Shown piece by piece: positions 8,132 through 16,343 of a DNA stretch of 37,676 bases. This DNA is from Anaerolineae bacterium (GTDB lineage Bacteria > Chloroflexota > Anaerolineae > UBA1429): contig JAGGYI010000021.1 of the NCBI GenBank assembly GCA_021162655.1, positions 1 through 37,676 of the forward strand, in the 5' to 3' direction. A program made the position numbers and the translations under genes. The notes beneath the pieces are model-generated. The model ran no database searches and was not told where the DNA came from. It saw nothing but the letters and a program-made list of their open reading frames with translations. Each line of letters starts with the position of its first letter. Position 1 is the first letter of the stretch.

Positions 8132-8500
8132 ATGGAGATCAAGGCCAAATCAAAGAGGATGGAAGACCTGAAGGCCTACTTGGAGGCCGAGCGAGAACGG
8201 CTGCGTGCCGAGATTGCCCGGAGCGATTTGAGCACCGGGGAGAAACGTACTGGCTATAGCACCCATATGGCAGATGATGCGACCATTGCCTTCGAGCAGG
8301 CCAAGAATGTGAGCTTGCGGAGGTCGCAGGAGGCGCTGCTAGCCGAAGTAGAAGATGCGCTCAAGCGCATGGAAAACGGCACTTATGGGATTTGCCAACG
8401 CTGTGGTAGGATGATCGATCTTGCTCGTTTGAAAGCGATGCCTACAGCGGCTCTTTGTCTTGCCTGTCAAGAGCTTCTGGAGCAGCGCCGCGCCGTATAG
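8132..8500 (+). CDS. TraR/DksA-family zinc-finger protein
   Basis: 122 residues: an N-terminal coiled coil (about 1-80) and a C-terminal four-Cys zinc finger, C88-x2-C91-x17-C109-x2-C112. The turn between helices has MADDATIAFEQ, which resembles the acidic tip that DksA inserts into the RNA polymerase secondary channel (D48, D49, A50). The protein is therefore likely a transcription factor acting on RNA polymerase, perhaps with ppGpp, although many short members are uncharacterised. ATG 8132 has GAGGAGAG 7 nt upstream. lspA starts 18 nt downstream, so the two and the rluD-like gene are probably one transcript. Confidence 0.9.
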   Translation: MEIKAKSKRMEDLKAYLEAERERLRAEIARSDLSTGEKRTGYSTHMADDATIAFEQAKNVSLRRSQEALLAEVEDALKRMENGTYGICQRCGRMIDLARLKAMPTAALCLACQELLEQRRAV

Positions 8501-8518
8501 CTGGAGGGTGCAAAATAG

Positions 8519-9043
8519 ATGCTGACAAAGTACCGTCGTCTCTCCTTGTTAGTCATCGGGGCTATCGTTATCGCGGTGGACCAGTTCACCAAGTCTTGGG
8601 TGCGCCAACATATTCCCCTTTATGCCTCCTGGAATCCCCTTCCTTGGTTACGCCCCATTGTAACCTTGACCCATGTGCGTAACACAGGAGCCGCTTTTGG
8701 GTTCCTTCCTCAATTTGGTTCGGTCTTTATCATCATCGCTTTGATGGTTGTTCTTCTTATCTTTGTTTTCTATCGGCAATTGGCTAGAGGGTCCTGGGTT
8801 TTGCACCTGGCTTTGGGGCTTCAGCTGGGTGGGGCTACAGGGAATCTAATCGATCGTCTCGTACGTGGCTATGTGACGGATTTCATTGATTTTCATGTTT
8901 GGCCAGTATTCAATGTTGCCGATAGTTCTATAGTAGTAGGGACGGCTTTACTAGCTTATTATTCCCTTTTCCTAGATAGAGAAGATGAGGGAGAGCACCA
9001 AGCTCCCGTTGAGGCGGAGGAGCCTCCTGGTTCGTATGAGTGA
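8519..9043 (+). CDS. lspA: Lipoprotein signal peptidase (signal peptidase II)
   Basis: 174 residues, the usual size. Four hydrophobic segments lie at about 7-24, 66-86, 93-108 and 130-150. Family motifs: DQFTK (21-25), NTGAAFGF (55-62), GGATGNLIDR (104-113), TDFIDF (120-125) and FNVADS (131-136). The catalytic aspartate pair is D135 plus D121 or D124. The enzyme cleaves prolipoproteins in the membrane before the lipidated Cys, which shows the host makes lipoproteins. ATG 8519 has GGAGGGTG 9 nt upstream. It is followed after 9 nt by the rluD-like gene, a common bacterial pairing. The C-terminal tail is Glu/Pro-rich. Confidence 0.97.
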   Translation: MLTKYRRLSLLVIGAIVIAVDQFTKSWVRQHIPLYASWNPLPWLRPIVTLTHVRNTGAAFGFLPQFGSVFIIIALMVVLLIFVFYRQLARGSWVLHLALGLQLGGATGNLIDRLVRGYVTDFIDFHVWPVFNVADSSIVVGTALLAYYSLFLDREDEGEHQAPVEAEEPPGSYE

Positions 9044-9052
9044 TGTGGCGGG

Positions 9053-9952
9053 ATGAACAAACTTGAGTTTCGGGTAGAGGAGGCGGCCAGACGGCTTGAT
9101 CGCTATATTGCGGATCGATGTCCTGAGCTTTCTCGCTCGGAAGTTCAGCGGCTCATCAAAGAAGGGCTTGTGTTGGTGAACGAGGCCCCAGCAAAGGCGA
9201 GTTATGGGCCTGTCCCTGGGGATTGGATAACTGTTTATTTGCCTCAGGAAGAGACTCTGGTACCGGAAGAGATCCCCTTAGATATCCTCTTTGAAGACGA
9301 GTATTTGTTGGTCATTAACAAACCGGCCGGTTTGGTTGTTCATCCTAGTCCAGGGCATGAAGCAGGGACGCTGGTTAATGCTTTATTGGCGCACCGGCCC
9401 GATCTGGTAAGGGCAAATCTGGATCCTCAGCGCCCAGGGATTGTTCACCGGCTGGACCGGGAAACTTCTGGGGTGTTGGTTGTGGCGGCCACTGCCCAAG
9501 TGCAACGGGCGCTTCAACAGCAGTTCAAGTCCCGAGAGGTGGAAAAGATCTATCTTGCTTTAGTGTATGGGAGGCTGCTTCCTTTGCGGGCAGCGATAGA
9601 AGCCCCCATTGGGCGTGATCCCCGTGACCGTAAAAAGATGAAGGTGCTGCGAGAGGGGAAATATGCCCGTACAGAATATCATGTGCGAGAGCACCTAGCG
9701 GAGAGTACTTTTCTAGAGGCTACTTTATTGACAGGACGAACTCATCAATTGCGTGTTCATTTTGCTTCGATTGGGCATCCAGTTGTTGGGGATCGAGTTT
9801 ATGGTCCTCGGCATCAGCGGATTGACGCCCCTCGACAGATGCTTCACTCTTGGCGTCTGCGTTTCTCTCATCCTATCACAAAGGAACGGATGGAGTTTGC
9901 TGCCCCCCTTCCTGAGGATTTTGACAGGGTTTTAAAGGCCCTTCGCCGGTGA
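9053..9952 (+). CDS. rluD: RluA/RluD-family 23S rRNA pseudouridine synthase
   Basis: 299 residues. An N-terminal S4 RNA-binding domain (about 13-60: RLDRYIADRCPELSRSEVQ) is followed by the RluA catalytic domain. The signature HRLDRETSG (132-140) carries the catalytic D135; INKPAGLVVHP (88-98) and GRTHQLRVHFA are further family blocks. S4 plus this core is the RluD/RluC/YlyB layout; RluD modifies helix 69 of 23S rRNA, but the exact uridine here is inferred. Start ATG 9053 has only a weak GGCGGG site and is probably translationally coupled to lspA. Its end is 8 nt from that of the convergent phosphatidyltransferase gene. Confidence 0.9.
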   Translation: MNKLEFRVEEAARRLDRYIADRCPELSRSEVQRLIKEGLVLVNEAPAKASYGPVPGDWITVYLPQEETLVPEEIPLDILFEDEYLLVINKPAGLVVHPSPGHEAGTLVNALLAHRPDLVRANLDPQRPGIVHRLDRETSGVLVVAATAQVQRALQQQFKSREVEKIYLALVYGRLLPLRAAIEAPIGRDPRDRKKMKVLREGKYARTEYHVREHLAESTFLEATLLTGRTHQLRVHFASIGHPVVGDRVYGPRHQRIDAPRQMLHSWRLRFSHPITKERMEFAAPLPEDFDRVLKALRR

Positions 9953-9960
9953 GGAGGCGA

Positions 9961-10512
9961 TCAATCTCGGTGCCACCGCATAGAACGCCAGCTGCGCCAG
10001 CTTTTCACTGCACCAAAAAATTCTGGCAATGCTTTGGTTTTGAGTCGTTGCCAGCGTAGGATGAGCGTAATACTCAGGTAAAGGACGATGACCCACCCCC
10101 AGATGGGGTTGAATTGAAAGGCAATGCCTGTGAGGATAGCATAGGGTGAGGCGTAGAAAGGCCACGAGAGTTGTGGAGAGTGGAAGAACCAGAGGCTGAG
10201 TGTAAGTAGGGGAATGCCTAATCCTATCCAAGTACTCACACAATGGCTGAAGACAAGGTAGAGAGAAAGTCCCAAAGAGGTGCTCAAGTCGGCTTCGGCA
10301 TCGTGTTGACCTGTCCATGTTTGCTTACCTCGGGGATCTCGTCTAGCTAAGGGACCATCGAGAATGTCTGTGGCCCACGAGGTGATGACAGCAAGGACAA
10401 CTTGAGGTAAAGCTTCCTTGCCCCTGGAGATTCCCAGCCATGCGATGCAGACGGCCAAGAGAACGCGCAGTTGGGTGAGGAAATCCGCGAGAGGTTTTGT
10501 GTGCTTGAACAT
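9961..10512 (-). CDS. CDP-alcohol phosphatidyltransferase-family membrane protein
   Basis: 183 residues from ATG 10512, chosen because GGAGG sits just upstream and the predicted promoter leaves too little leader for an ATG at 10545. The motif D-x2-D-G-x2-A-R (D49, D52, G53, A56, R57) is followed by D71-x3-D75, the metal-binding and catalytic aspartates. Several hydrophobic segments (about 15-30, 85-105, 110-135, 140-160) fit a membrane enzyme that swaps CMP for an alcohol such as glycerol-3-phosphate or inositol-phosphate. The usual second Gly before D71 is replaced (TWTGQHD), a diverged subgroup. Phospholipid synthesis is inferred, acceptor unknown. Confidence 0.78.
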   Translation of the reverse strand: MFKHTKPLADFLTQLRVLLAVCIAWLGISRGKEALPQVVLAVITSWATDILDGPLARRDPRGKQTWTGQHDAEADLSTSLGLSLYLVFSHCVSTWIGLGIPLLTLSLWFFHSPQLSWPFYASPYAILTGIAFQFNPIWGWVIVLYLSITLILRWQRLKTKALPEFFGAVKSWRSWRSMRWHRD

Positions 10513-10556
10513 GCTACCTCCAAGGCAAAAGAGGATGAGAAGCAATTCTCTTCTCT

Positions 10557-10586
10557 ATCATAGTTGAAGCACTGTAGCAGCGTCAA
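10557..10586 (-). promoter_or_regulatory. Promoter of the CDP-alcohol phosphatidyltransferase gene
   Basis: TTGACG (10586-10581), 18-nt spacer, TATGAT (10562-10557). The transcript start near 10550 gives a leader of about 38 nt to ATG 10512 and argues against the start at 10545. Confidence 0.65.
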
Positions 10587-10633
10587 GTGTTTGGATAGAA
10601 GTGTGGGGCAGTGAGAGACGAGCTCCTATCACC

Positions 10634-10661
10634 TTGGGATGGGTGAGGTTAGTGTTATCCT
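10634..10661 (+). promoter_or_regulatory. Candidate promoter of the threonine aldolase operon
   Basis: TTGGGA (10634-10639), 16-nt spacer, TATCCT (10656-10661) preceded by TGT (extended -10). This is the best match in the 279-nt gap 10513-10791. It implies a leader of about 125 nt, containing adjacent short hairpins at about 10708-10737 (CGCA-gaac-TGCG, then GGTCT...AGACC). I see no other element in the gap. Confidence 0.35.
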
Positions 10662-10791
10662 AGCGATGATGGATTTGGATAAGGTGTGCCAGCAGTCGAG
10701 AAAAAGCGCAGAACTGCGGTCTTGGCAGCCACGAGACCATCGAGCTATTGTCGGAATGTATTGAAAAGTTTGTCTATACAAGGAGGTTTAG

Positions 10792-11832
10792 ATGGAATTC
10801 ATCGATTTGCGTAGCGACACGGTAACCAAACCAACGCCCGAGATGCGCGAAGCGATGTATCGGGCCGAAGTGGGAGATGATGTGTATGGCGAAGATCCCA
10901 CGATGAACCGCCTAGAGGAAATGGCCGCCGAGCGTTTAGGAAAGGAAGCCGCTCTTTTTGTCGTTAGTGGAACAATGGGGAACTTGGTCTCGCTGTTAAC
11001 CCATTGCGGCCGTGGGGATGAGATCATTATGGGAGATAAAGCGCACACCTTCCTTTACGAGCAAGGAGGGGTCTCTGCTTTGGGGGGTATTCACGTGCGT
11101 ACTGTACCTAATTTACCTGATGGGACCCTGGACCCCCAAGATGTGGAGGCAGCCATTCGCCCGGACAATCTTCATTTTCCGAGGACACGAGTAATCTGCT
11201 TAGAAAATACACACAATGTCTGCGGAGGTGTCCCGCTCACACCTCAGCAGATGGCTCCTATCAAAGAGATTGCCGAACGGCATGGCTTGGCTGTGCATTT
11301 GGATGGGGCTCGCATTTTCAACGCGGCCGTTGCATTGGGGATTGAAGCCAAAGAGATCGCAGCTCAAGCGGATACGGTGCAGCTCTGCTTTTCAAAGGGG
11401 CTTTCTGCCCCCATTGGTTCTGCTATTTGCGGTCCGGCTGATTTTATCAGAGAGGCCAGGAGGACGAGAAAGGTGGTTGGGGGCGGGATGCGCCAAGCGG
11501 GTGTTATTGCCGCAGCAGCCATTGTCGCTCTGGAAAAGATGGTGGATCGTCTCGCCGAGGATCACGAGAACGCTCACCTGCTTGCGGAGGGATTGGCAGA
11601 GATCCCTGGTCTCAAGATCGACCCCTCGTCTGTCAAGACCAACATTGTCATTTTTGGGGTGCAGGCTCAAGTCGCAGAGCAGGAAGTTGTCGCTCGTCTG
11701 GCAGAGAGAGGGGTAAAAGTGGGCGTCATTGGCCCAGGGCGGCTTCGGGCGGTGACGCATTACGGCATCACGCGTCAGGACATCGATCGAGCCCTTGTGA
11801 TCATTCGCGGTGTGATGAAAGAACTGGTATGA
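10792..11832 (+). CDS. ltaE: Low-specificity L-threonine aldolase
   Basis: 346 residues, the family's usual size. PLP-dependent fold I (beta-eliminating-lyase family): N-terminal IDLRSDTVTKPTPEMR, GDDVYGEDPT (28-37), H85 stacking on the cofactor, HLDGARIFNA (169-178), and the Schiff-base lysine in CFSKGLSAPIG (K202). It cleaves L-threonine or allo-threonine to glycine and acetaldehyde in the cytoplasm, and can also act on beta-hydroxy amino acids. ATG 10792 has AAGGAGG upstream. Its stop overlaps the start of the CPBP protease by 4 nt, so the two are co-translated. Confidence 0.93.
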   Translation: MEFIDLRSDTVTKPTPEMREAMYRAEVGDDVYGEDPTMNRLEEMAAERLGKEAALFVVSGTMGNLVSLLTHCGRGDEIIMGDKAHTFLYEQGGVSALGGIHVRTVPNLPDGTLDPQDVEAAIRPDNLHFPRTRVICLENTHNVCGGVPLTPQQMAPIKEIAERHGLAVHLDGARIFNAAVALGIEAKEIAAQADTVQLCFSKGLSAPIGSAICGPADFIREARRTRKVVGGGMRQAGVIAAAAIVALEKMVDRLAEDHENAHLLAEGLAEIPGLKIDPSSVKTNIVIFGVQAQVAEQEVVARLAERGVKVGVIGPGRLRAVTHYGITRQDIDRALVIIRGVMKELV

Positions 11833-12443
11833 GCAAACGATACCATTTGGAGGCACTTGATCCCTATTTGCTCTTTCTCCTTTTCATAGGGGTGGGGCTA
11901 GGCACGGTGTTGCTTCCGCAGCCTGTCCGCATGGCCGTGCTTTGGACCACCTTGGCGCTCCTTAGCGTATTTTACCGAGGGCAGTATAAAGTGTCTCTTG
12001 ACTTTTCTCTTTCAGCCCTTGGCCGAGGAGCATTGCTGGGAGGAGTGGTCTCCTTGCCCTTGCTGGCTTTCCTTTCTACCCAATTGCAGCCATTTGTGGA
12101 ACGGTTGTATGCTACTCAGGATATCGTGGCGCTGTTCTATCAGATCTGCTTTGTTGCCGCCCCTGTGGAAGAGTATTTCTTACGCGGCGTCCTCAGAGAG
12201 ACCAAGGGAGCATCCATAAGTATAGCATTATACGCGGTGACGGCGTTGCTCTACTTTCTTCCTCATGCTCCCGTTTTGGCGTCTCTGATTATGCTTGTAG
12301 GAATGGGGCTTTTTGGGCTTGTCTACAACTATGTGCGTGAGCGCTATGGTCTTGCGGCGGCCATTGCTTGCCATGTCGTCGTGGGCTTTTTCCTGCAGGT
12401 GATGCCCTCCGTGCTCAAAGCGTTGCGCTTGGTTCTTTTTTGA
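11829..12443 (+). CDS. CPBP-family (CAAX-like) intramembrane metalloprotease
   Basis: 204 residues, mostly hydrophobic, with about six membrane segments. The family's motif 1 is E114-E115-x3-R119 (EEYFLRG), motif 2 supplies H146 (YFLPHAP), and motif 3 supplies H182 (ACHVVVGFF). These are the expected catalytic Glu and metal-binding His residues of the CAAX protease/bacteriocin-processing (Abi) family. The substrate in bacteria is usually unknown. ATG 11829 overlaps the threonine aldolase stop (ATGA), and the end is 5 nt from the convergent acylase gene. Confidence 0.83.
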   Translation: MSKRYHLEALDPYLLFLLFIGVGLGTVLLPQPVRMAVLWTTLALLSVFYRGQYKVSLDFSLSALGRGALLGGVVSLPLLAFLSTQLQPFVERLYATQDIVALFYQICFVAAPVEEYFLRGVLRETKGASISIALYAVTALLYFLPHAPVLASLIMLVGMGLFGLVYNYVRERYGLAAAIACHVVVGFFLQVMPSVLKALRLVLF

Positions 12444-12448
12444 GAACT

Positions 12449-14758
12449 TTAACTGCGAGTTTGGGGCGTGAGATTGAGGATAGACTCGGTCTCACGCTCT
12501 ATTGCTTTTCGTGACCAGAGCATGGGGTGGTATTTTCCTTTGAGCCAGAGGGGAGCCAGGTCGTTGTAGTGGGGGCTGGATATCTGTCCTGACTGTCCAG
12601 GTCCATGGATTGCCAGGGAGTGGTCCAGATCGGCCAAGTCGACGATCTGGCGGAAGGAAGGCCCTACGGCATTGGCATCATAGGGAGCAGTGGGGAGCAT
12701 GGCCATCTGGCATAACGTATCGGTATCTCCTCCCACAGGGAAGGGGCCCACGTTCAGGCCTTCACAGAGTTCCCCAAGGGCGTGGTGAAAAGTAACTTGG
12801 TGTAGCTTTCCCCATTGCCATTGGGAGGGATCAGCCCCTTGGGCTTTTTGGAGCCAGCGGACAGCTTCTTGAAAGCTTTGGCGTAGGAGATTTTCTCGTC
12901 CACCAGCTTGTTGGATCCACCACGAGTCATCCTTGTTGAGCAGGCGTAGTAGAGCGAGGGTATCGTGTCCATAGAACTCGTTGACTGGGGTGAGCCAAGA
13001 GGGGAGCCCAGCTCCCATGAGGTGGTTGGCAAGTTCTTTCCCCAGGACGGGTTCTAGTAGACGGCGGACAAGTGTGTATCGTACTACTTCATAGAGCGCT
13101 CCTGCAGCGCTTCTCGGGCCCAGGTCTCCATTCCAACTGAGAAGGAGTTGGAGGGCTTGAGATTCTCTGGCTGTAAGGCCAGTAAGGGAAGCAAAGTGGC
13201 GGGCTAGCTCTGGGCCGGGGAGGCAATGGTAATCAAGCTGGAGTTTTGCGCAGTCTTTAATGGAGAGAGAATCCTTGTTTTGAATGCAATGTGTCGCTCG
13301 GAGGGCCCGATAGCCATTCATCCAGGTTCTCCCCAAGAAATAGGGATAGTCGCTCGAGATGGGCTGCTGATTGCAGGAGACGATGAATCCCTGCTGAGGG
13401 TTGAGGGCATGAGGCATCTCTTCAAAGGGAATCTCCCCCTGCCAGTGATATTTTCCCTTCCAGCCTGGTACGGGCAGAGAGCCGTCTCCATGAGTACGCA
13501 AGGGAACGGCTCCTGCAAGCCTATAACCGATGTTCCCTGCCTTGTCAGCATAGAGGATGTTGAGGGAAGGTGCTTTGATATGTTGGAGGGCAGTGGAAAA
13601 GGCCTGCCAATTTTCTGCCGTGTTAAGAAGGTACCATCCTTTGAGGGGGATGGGTTCTTTTAACGCGGTGGCGCAGAGAGCGAGAGGAGGATGCTCTGTT
13701 ACCAGAGTGTTCGAGATGATGGGGCCATGGGGGCCGAGGAACACGGGCTCGATGAAAGGAGCTCTTTTCCCACGGACGCGGATGGCTTCCTCAAGAAGTG
13801 TGCCCTCCTCAGGAGAGAAAAGGAAAGTATTCTCATAGAAAAGGTCTTCGCAGTCAGCAAAGCCTAGGGTAATGCCCCAGGCGATATTGGCATTGTGCCC
13901 TACCATGACCAGAGGAATCCCTGGTAGGGAGACGCCAGTCACTTGGAAGCCATCCTCACTGACGAGATGGTTCTCATACCATAGCGAAGGAGCCATGAGG
14001 GGGAGATGCGTATCGTTGCATAGCAAAGGGCCCTGCCGAGTTTTGCTAGGGGAAAGGACCCAGGCATTGCTCCCCAAACCTTGCCAGATGAGGGAGGAAC
14101 GCTGCTTGGGGGGTAGGTTCACTTCGATTCCTCTTGGTAAAGTAGGAGGGACTTTTTCGGGAGGGAAGATGTCCCAGCTTGCTCCTCGCTGAGCTCCTAC
14201 TCGCTCGTAAAGCTGTTGACGGATGAGTTCGTGATACCACCCACTCGAAAGTTGCCAGACCACTAATCTGGCAAAAGCTAGACTGTCCAAGGGAGTCCAT
14301 GGTTCGGGAGCATGTTGCAAAAGAGTGAATTCAGCAGGTTTTTTGGAGCTGTGTTGTAGCCAAGAATTTACTCCTCGAGTGTAAGCAAGGAGGATGCGAT
14401 GGATTGTCTCGTCAAGCTTATCCCAGTCTTGGAGGGCCAGGCGGTAGAATCCTAGAGTGCGGGTAATGCGGTCCTCTAAAAGAGTTCTTGGTCCCAGCAA
14501 TTCGCTCAGCCGGCCTGTAGCAATGCGCCGGTGAAGCTCCATTTGCCACAGTCGATCCTGTGCATGTACAAACCCTTGAGCAAAGAAGAGGTCCTCTTGA
14601 TTTTGAGCGTAGATATGGGGAATGCCCCAGCGATCGTGAACGATCTTTACTGGGGCTCGGAGGCCGGGTACATTTTGCTGTCCCTCTTTTTGAGGGAGAG
14701 CACGTCTATCCAAGTGAGAGATAAGAGAGAGAAGTAGTGATTCAAGTATTTTCATCAT
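12449..14758 (-). CDS. Penicillin acylase-family Ntn hydrolase
   Basis: 769 residues, typical of the unprocessed precursor. The N-terminal alpha part has VKIVHDRWGIPHIYAQNQEDLFFAQGF-type motifs (37-63) and AQDRLWQMELHRR. The predicted autocatalytic cleavage is just before S230 in GLGSNAWVLSP, making Ser the N-terminal nucleophile of the beta chain. Later blocks GIPLVMVGHNANIAWGIT and YADKAGNIGY are also family-like. Members hydrolyse amide bonds of penicillins, acyl-homoserine lactones or other N-acyl compounds; the substrate is not readable. The N-terminus has only a short weak hydrophobic stretch and no convincing signal peptide. ATG 14758 or 14755 lacks a clear ribosome-binding site. A strong promoter is 35 nt upstream. 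Confidence 0.9.
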   Translation of the reverse strand: MMKILESLLLSLISHLDRRALPQKEGQQNVPGLRAPVKIVHDRWGIPHIYAQNQEDLFFAQGFVHAQDRLWQMELHRRIATGRLSELLGPRTLLEDRITRTLGFYRLALQDWDKLDETIHRILLAYTRGVNSWLQHSSKKPAEFTLLQHAPEPWTPLDSLAFARLVVWQLSSGWYHELIRQQLYERVGAQRGASWDIFPPEKVPPTLPRGIEVNLPPKQRSSLIWQGLGSNAWVLSPSKTRQGPLLCNDTHLPLMAPSLWYENHLVSEDGFQVTGVSLPGIPLVMVGHNANIAWGITLGFADCEDLFYENTFLFSPEEGTLLEEAIRVRGKRAPFIEPVFLGPHGPIISNTLVTEHPPLALCATALKEPIPLKGWYLLNTAENWQAFSTALQHIKAPSLNILYADKAGNIGYRLAGAVPLRTHGDGSLPVPGWKGKYHWQGEIPFEEMPHALNPQQGFIVSCNQQPISSDYPYFLGRTWMNGYRALRATHCIQNKDSLSIKDCAKLQLDYHCLPGPELARHFASLTGLTARESQALQLLLSWNGDLGPRSAAGALYEVVRYTLVRRLLEPVLGKELANHLMGAGLPSWLTPVNEFYGHDTLALLRLLNKDDSWWIQQAGGRENLLRQSFQEAVRWLQKAQGADPSQWQWGKLHQVTFHHALGELCEGLNVGPFPVGGDTDTLCQMAMLPTAPYDANAVGPSFRQIVDLADLDHSLAIHGPGQSGQISSPHYNDLAPLWLKGKYHPMLWSRKAIERETESILNLTPQTRS

Positions 14759-14792
14759 TGGCTAAAGTGTAAAGGGCCGAGATCTCTTGAGC

Positions 14793-14820
14793 AGTATATC
14801 CCGGAAGGTGAGCTCGTCAA
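14793..14820 (-). promoter_or_regulatory. Promoter of the penicillin acylase-family gene
   Basis: TTGACG (14820-14815), 16-nt spacer, TATACT (14798-14793). The predicted start is near 14786, about 28 nt before ATG 14758. Confidence 0.68.
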
Positions 14821-14827
14821 GGGTTAC

Positions 14828-14857
14828 TTGACAATCGTGAAAGGAATCACATAAGCT
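14828..14857 (+). promoter_or_regulatory. Candidate promoter of the nitroreductase-aldolase pair
   Basis: TTGACA (14828-14833), 18-nt spacer, TAAGCT (14852-14857). The -35 is perfect and the -10 moderate. The two divergent -35 boxes are only 7 nt apart. Confidence 0.5.
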
Positions 14858-14897
14858 AAAAAAGAGATAGGATACATTTTCATGACGAGGAGGTGAG

Positions 14898-15422
14898 ATG
14901 ATGGAGGTTCTGAAAATCGATAATCTTTTTGCGCGGCGAAGCATTCGCAGCTTTACTTCTCAGCCAGTGAGCGAAGAGCAGATTGAAATGCTTCTTAAAG
15001 CGGCGATGGCTGCCCCTTCAGCAGGGAACCGTCAGCCTTGGCATTTTGTTGTTGTTACGGATCCGGATATGCGCAACAAATTGGCAGATATCCATCCCCA
15101 TGCCCAGATGGTTCGCCAGAGCCCTGTATGCATTGTTCCTTGTGGGGAACCACGGCTTAGTTTTCCGGGCATGAATGATTATTGGATTCAGGATCTTTCC
15201 GCTGCAACAGAGAACATTCTTTTGGCTGCGGTGGGGCTTGGTTTAGGGGCCGTTTGGTGTGGTGTGTATCCTGTTCCCGAGCGAGTCAAGGGAACACGAG
15301 AGGTCCTGGGTATTCCGGAAGAAGTAGTTCCTTTCGCTTACATTGCAGTGGGCTATCCGGCAGAGCACAAGGAGCCCAGGACTCAGTATGATCCTTCTCG
15401 TGTGCATCGCAATCGCTGGTAG
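14898..15422 (+). CDS. Nitroreductase-family FMN-dependent oxidoreductase
   Basis: 174 residues. N-terminal ARRSIRSFTSQPV (12-24) and AAPSAGNRQPWHFVVV (38-53) are the FMN-phosphate and isoalloxazine binding blocks of the short nitroreductase family. The C-terminal half has GLGLGAVWCGVYP and an AVGYPAE block near the second FMN site. These dimeric cytoplasmic enzymes reduce nitro compounds, quinones or flavin with NAD(P)H; the physiological role is unknown. Two adjacent ATGs (14898, 14901) follow GAGGAGGTGAG; spacing favours the second slightly. The HpcH/HpaI aldolase gene begins 25 nt downstream, so they probably share a transcript. Confidence 0.88.
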   Translation: MMEVLKIDNLFARRSIRSFTSQPVSEEQIEMLLKAAMAAPSAGNRQPWHFVVVTDPDMRNKLADIHPHAQMVRQSPVCIVPCGEPRLSFPGMNDYWIQDLSAATENILLAAVGLGLGAVWCGVYPVPERVKGTREVLGIPEEVVPFAYIAVGYPAEHKEPRTQYDPSRVHRNRW

Positions 15423-15447
15423 TTGATATTCTTTCGAAGGAGTCAAG

Positions 15448-16278
15448 ATGGAAGGGATAGGAAGGCAGAAGATTGTTCGAAATCCCGTCAAGTACAAGCT
15501 TACCCATGGGCTTCCTGCTGTGGGGACATGGCTTTCCCTTTGTTCCCCCGTGGCAGCAGAGTTGATGGCTCATGTGGGATGGGATTGGCTGGTAGTGGAT
15601 GCGGAGCACAGCCCAGTGGGGTTTGAAACAATGGTGAATAGCTTTCGAGCTATTCAGTTGGGTGGGGCCGTGCCCATGGCAAGGGTGCCTTGGAACGATA
15701 CCGTGTGGATTCAGCGAACTCTGGATGCCGGGGCTTTTGGGCTCGTCGTCCCTATGGTGAACTCGGCAGAGGAAGCCCAAAAAGCGGTGGCAAATATGAA
15801 GTATGCTACTCAGGGGATTCGCAGCTACGGGGGAAGCCGGGCAGCGCGCTACATCGATGGGGATTATCGCCTTTGGGCTCAAGAGAACATCACGGTTATC
15901 GTGATGATTGAGACGATCCAGGCTGTAGAGCGGGCAGAGGAGATTCTCTCTGTCGACGGGGTAGATGGCTGCTTCATAGGGCCTTCGGATCTAGCTTTGT
16001 CAATGGGGCTTGATCCTGCCACCGATATAGGCCCGGGGACTGAGCACGAAGCGGCTATCATGCGCGTGCTGGAAGCTGGCAAGAAGGTGGGCACGGCCGT
16101 GGGCAAGCATTGCTATGATGCTGAGGAGGTTAACCAACGCATCGCCCAGGGGTTCCAGTTCCTTGCGCTGGCCAGTGATGCACGCTTTATGCTCAAGGAG
16201 GCGGGTCTTCAGTTCGGCCAGCTGCGCCTGGATGTGGACGCTTCGGAGCCAGAAGGAAAGGGAGATCTCTACCCCTAG
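15448..16278 (+). CDS. HpcH/HpaI-family aldolase
   Basis: 276 residues, TIM-barrel class II pyruvate aldolase. VDAEHSP (50-56) carries the likely base H54, ARVPWND (78-84) has the pyruvate-binding R79, and the metal ligands fit E155 (MIETIQAVE) and D181 (GPSDLALSMG). Family members split 2-keto-3-deoxy acids into pyruvate and an aldehyde. Pairing with the sugar-acid dehydratase-like enzyme at 6893 would complete a dehydratase-then-aldolase route, but the genes are 7 kb apart and that link is inference. ATG 15448 has AAGGAG 6 nt upstream. The N-terminus is about ten residues longer than E. coli HpaI. Confidence 0.87.
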   Translation: MEGIGRQKIVRNPVKYKLTHGLPAVGTWLSLCSPVAAELMAHVGWDWLVVDAEHSPVGFETMVNSFRAIQLGGAVPMARVPWNDTVWIQRTLDAGAFGLVVPMVNSAEEAQKAVANMKYATQGIRSYGGSRAARYIDGDYRLWAQENITVIVMIETIQAVERAEEILSVDGVDGCFIGPSDLALSMGLDPATDIGPGTEHEAAIMRVLEAGKKVGTAVGKHCYDAEEVNQRIAQGFQFLALASDARFMLKEAGLQFGQLRLDVDASEPEGKGDLYP

Positions 16279-16307
16279 GCTCTAGGCTATTCGAGTGTTA
16301 GTTAAAG

Positions 16308-16336
16308 GAGGCCCCTGCCGAGAAAGGAGGGGCCTC
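16308..16336. terminator. Hairpin terminator between aldolase and sulfatase genes
   Basis: A 9-bp perfect stem (GAGGCCCCT / AGGGGCCTC) with an 11-nt loop is followed by ttcctcttc on the plus strand, pyrimidine-rich but not a T-run. On the minus strand it is followed by tttaac. It sits in the 65-nt gap between convergent genes. Confidence 0.6.
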
Positions 16337-16343
16337 TTCCTCT

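Noticed and set aside
10666-10764. Short frame of 32 codons before threonine aldolase
   Set aside because: No ribosome-binding site and no recognisable product; not listed as a gene.
12449-14758. Penicillin acylase-family gene as an antibiotic-resistance determinant
   Set aside because: The family acts on many N-acyl substrates and no beta-lactam-specific feature is visible.
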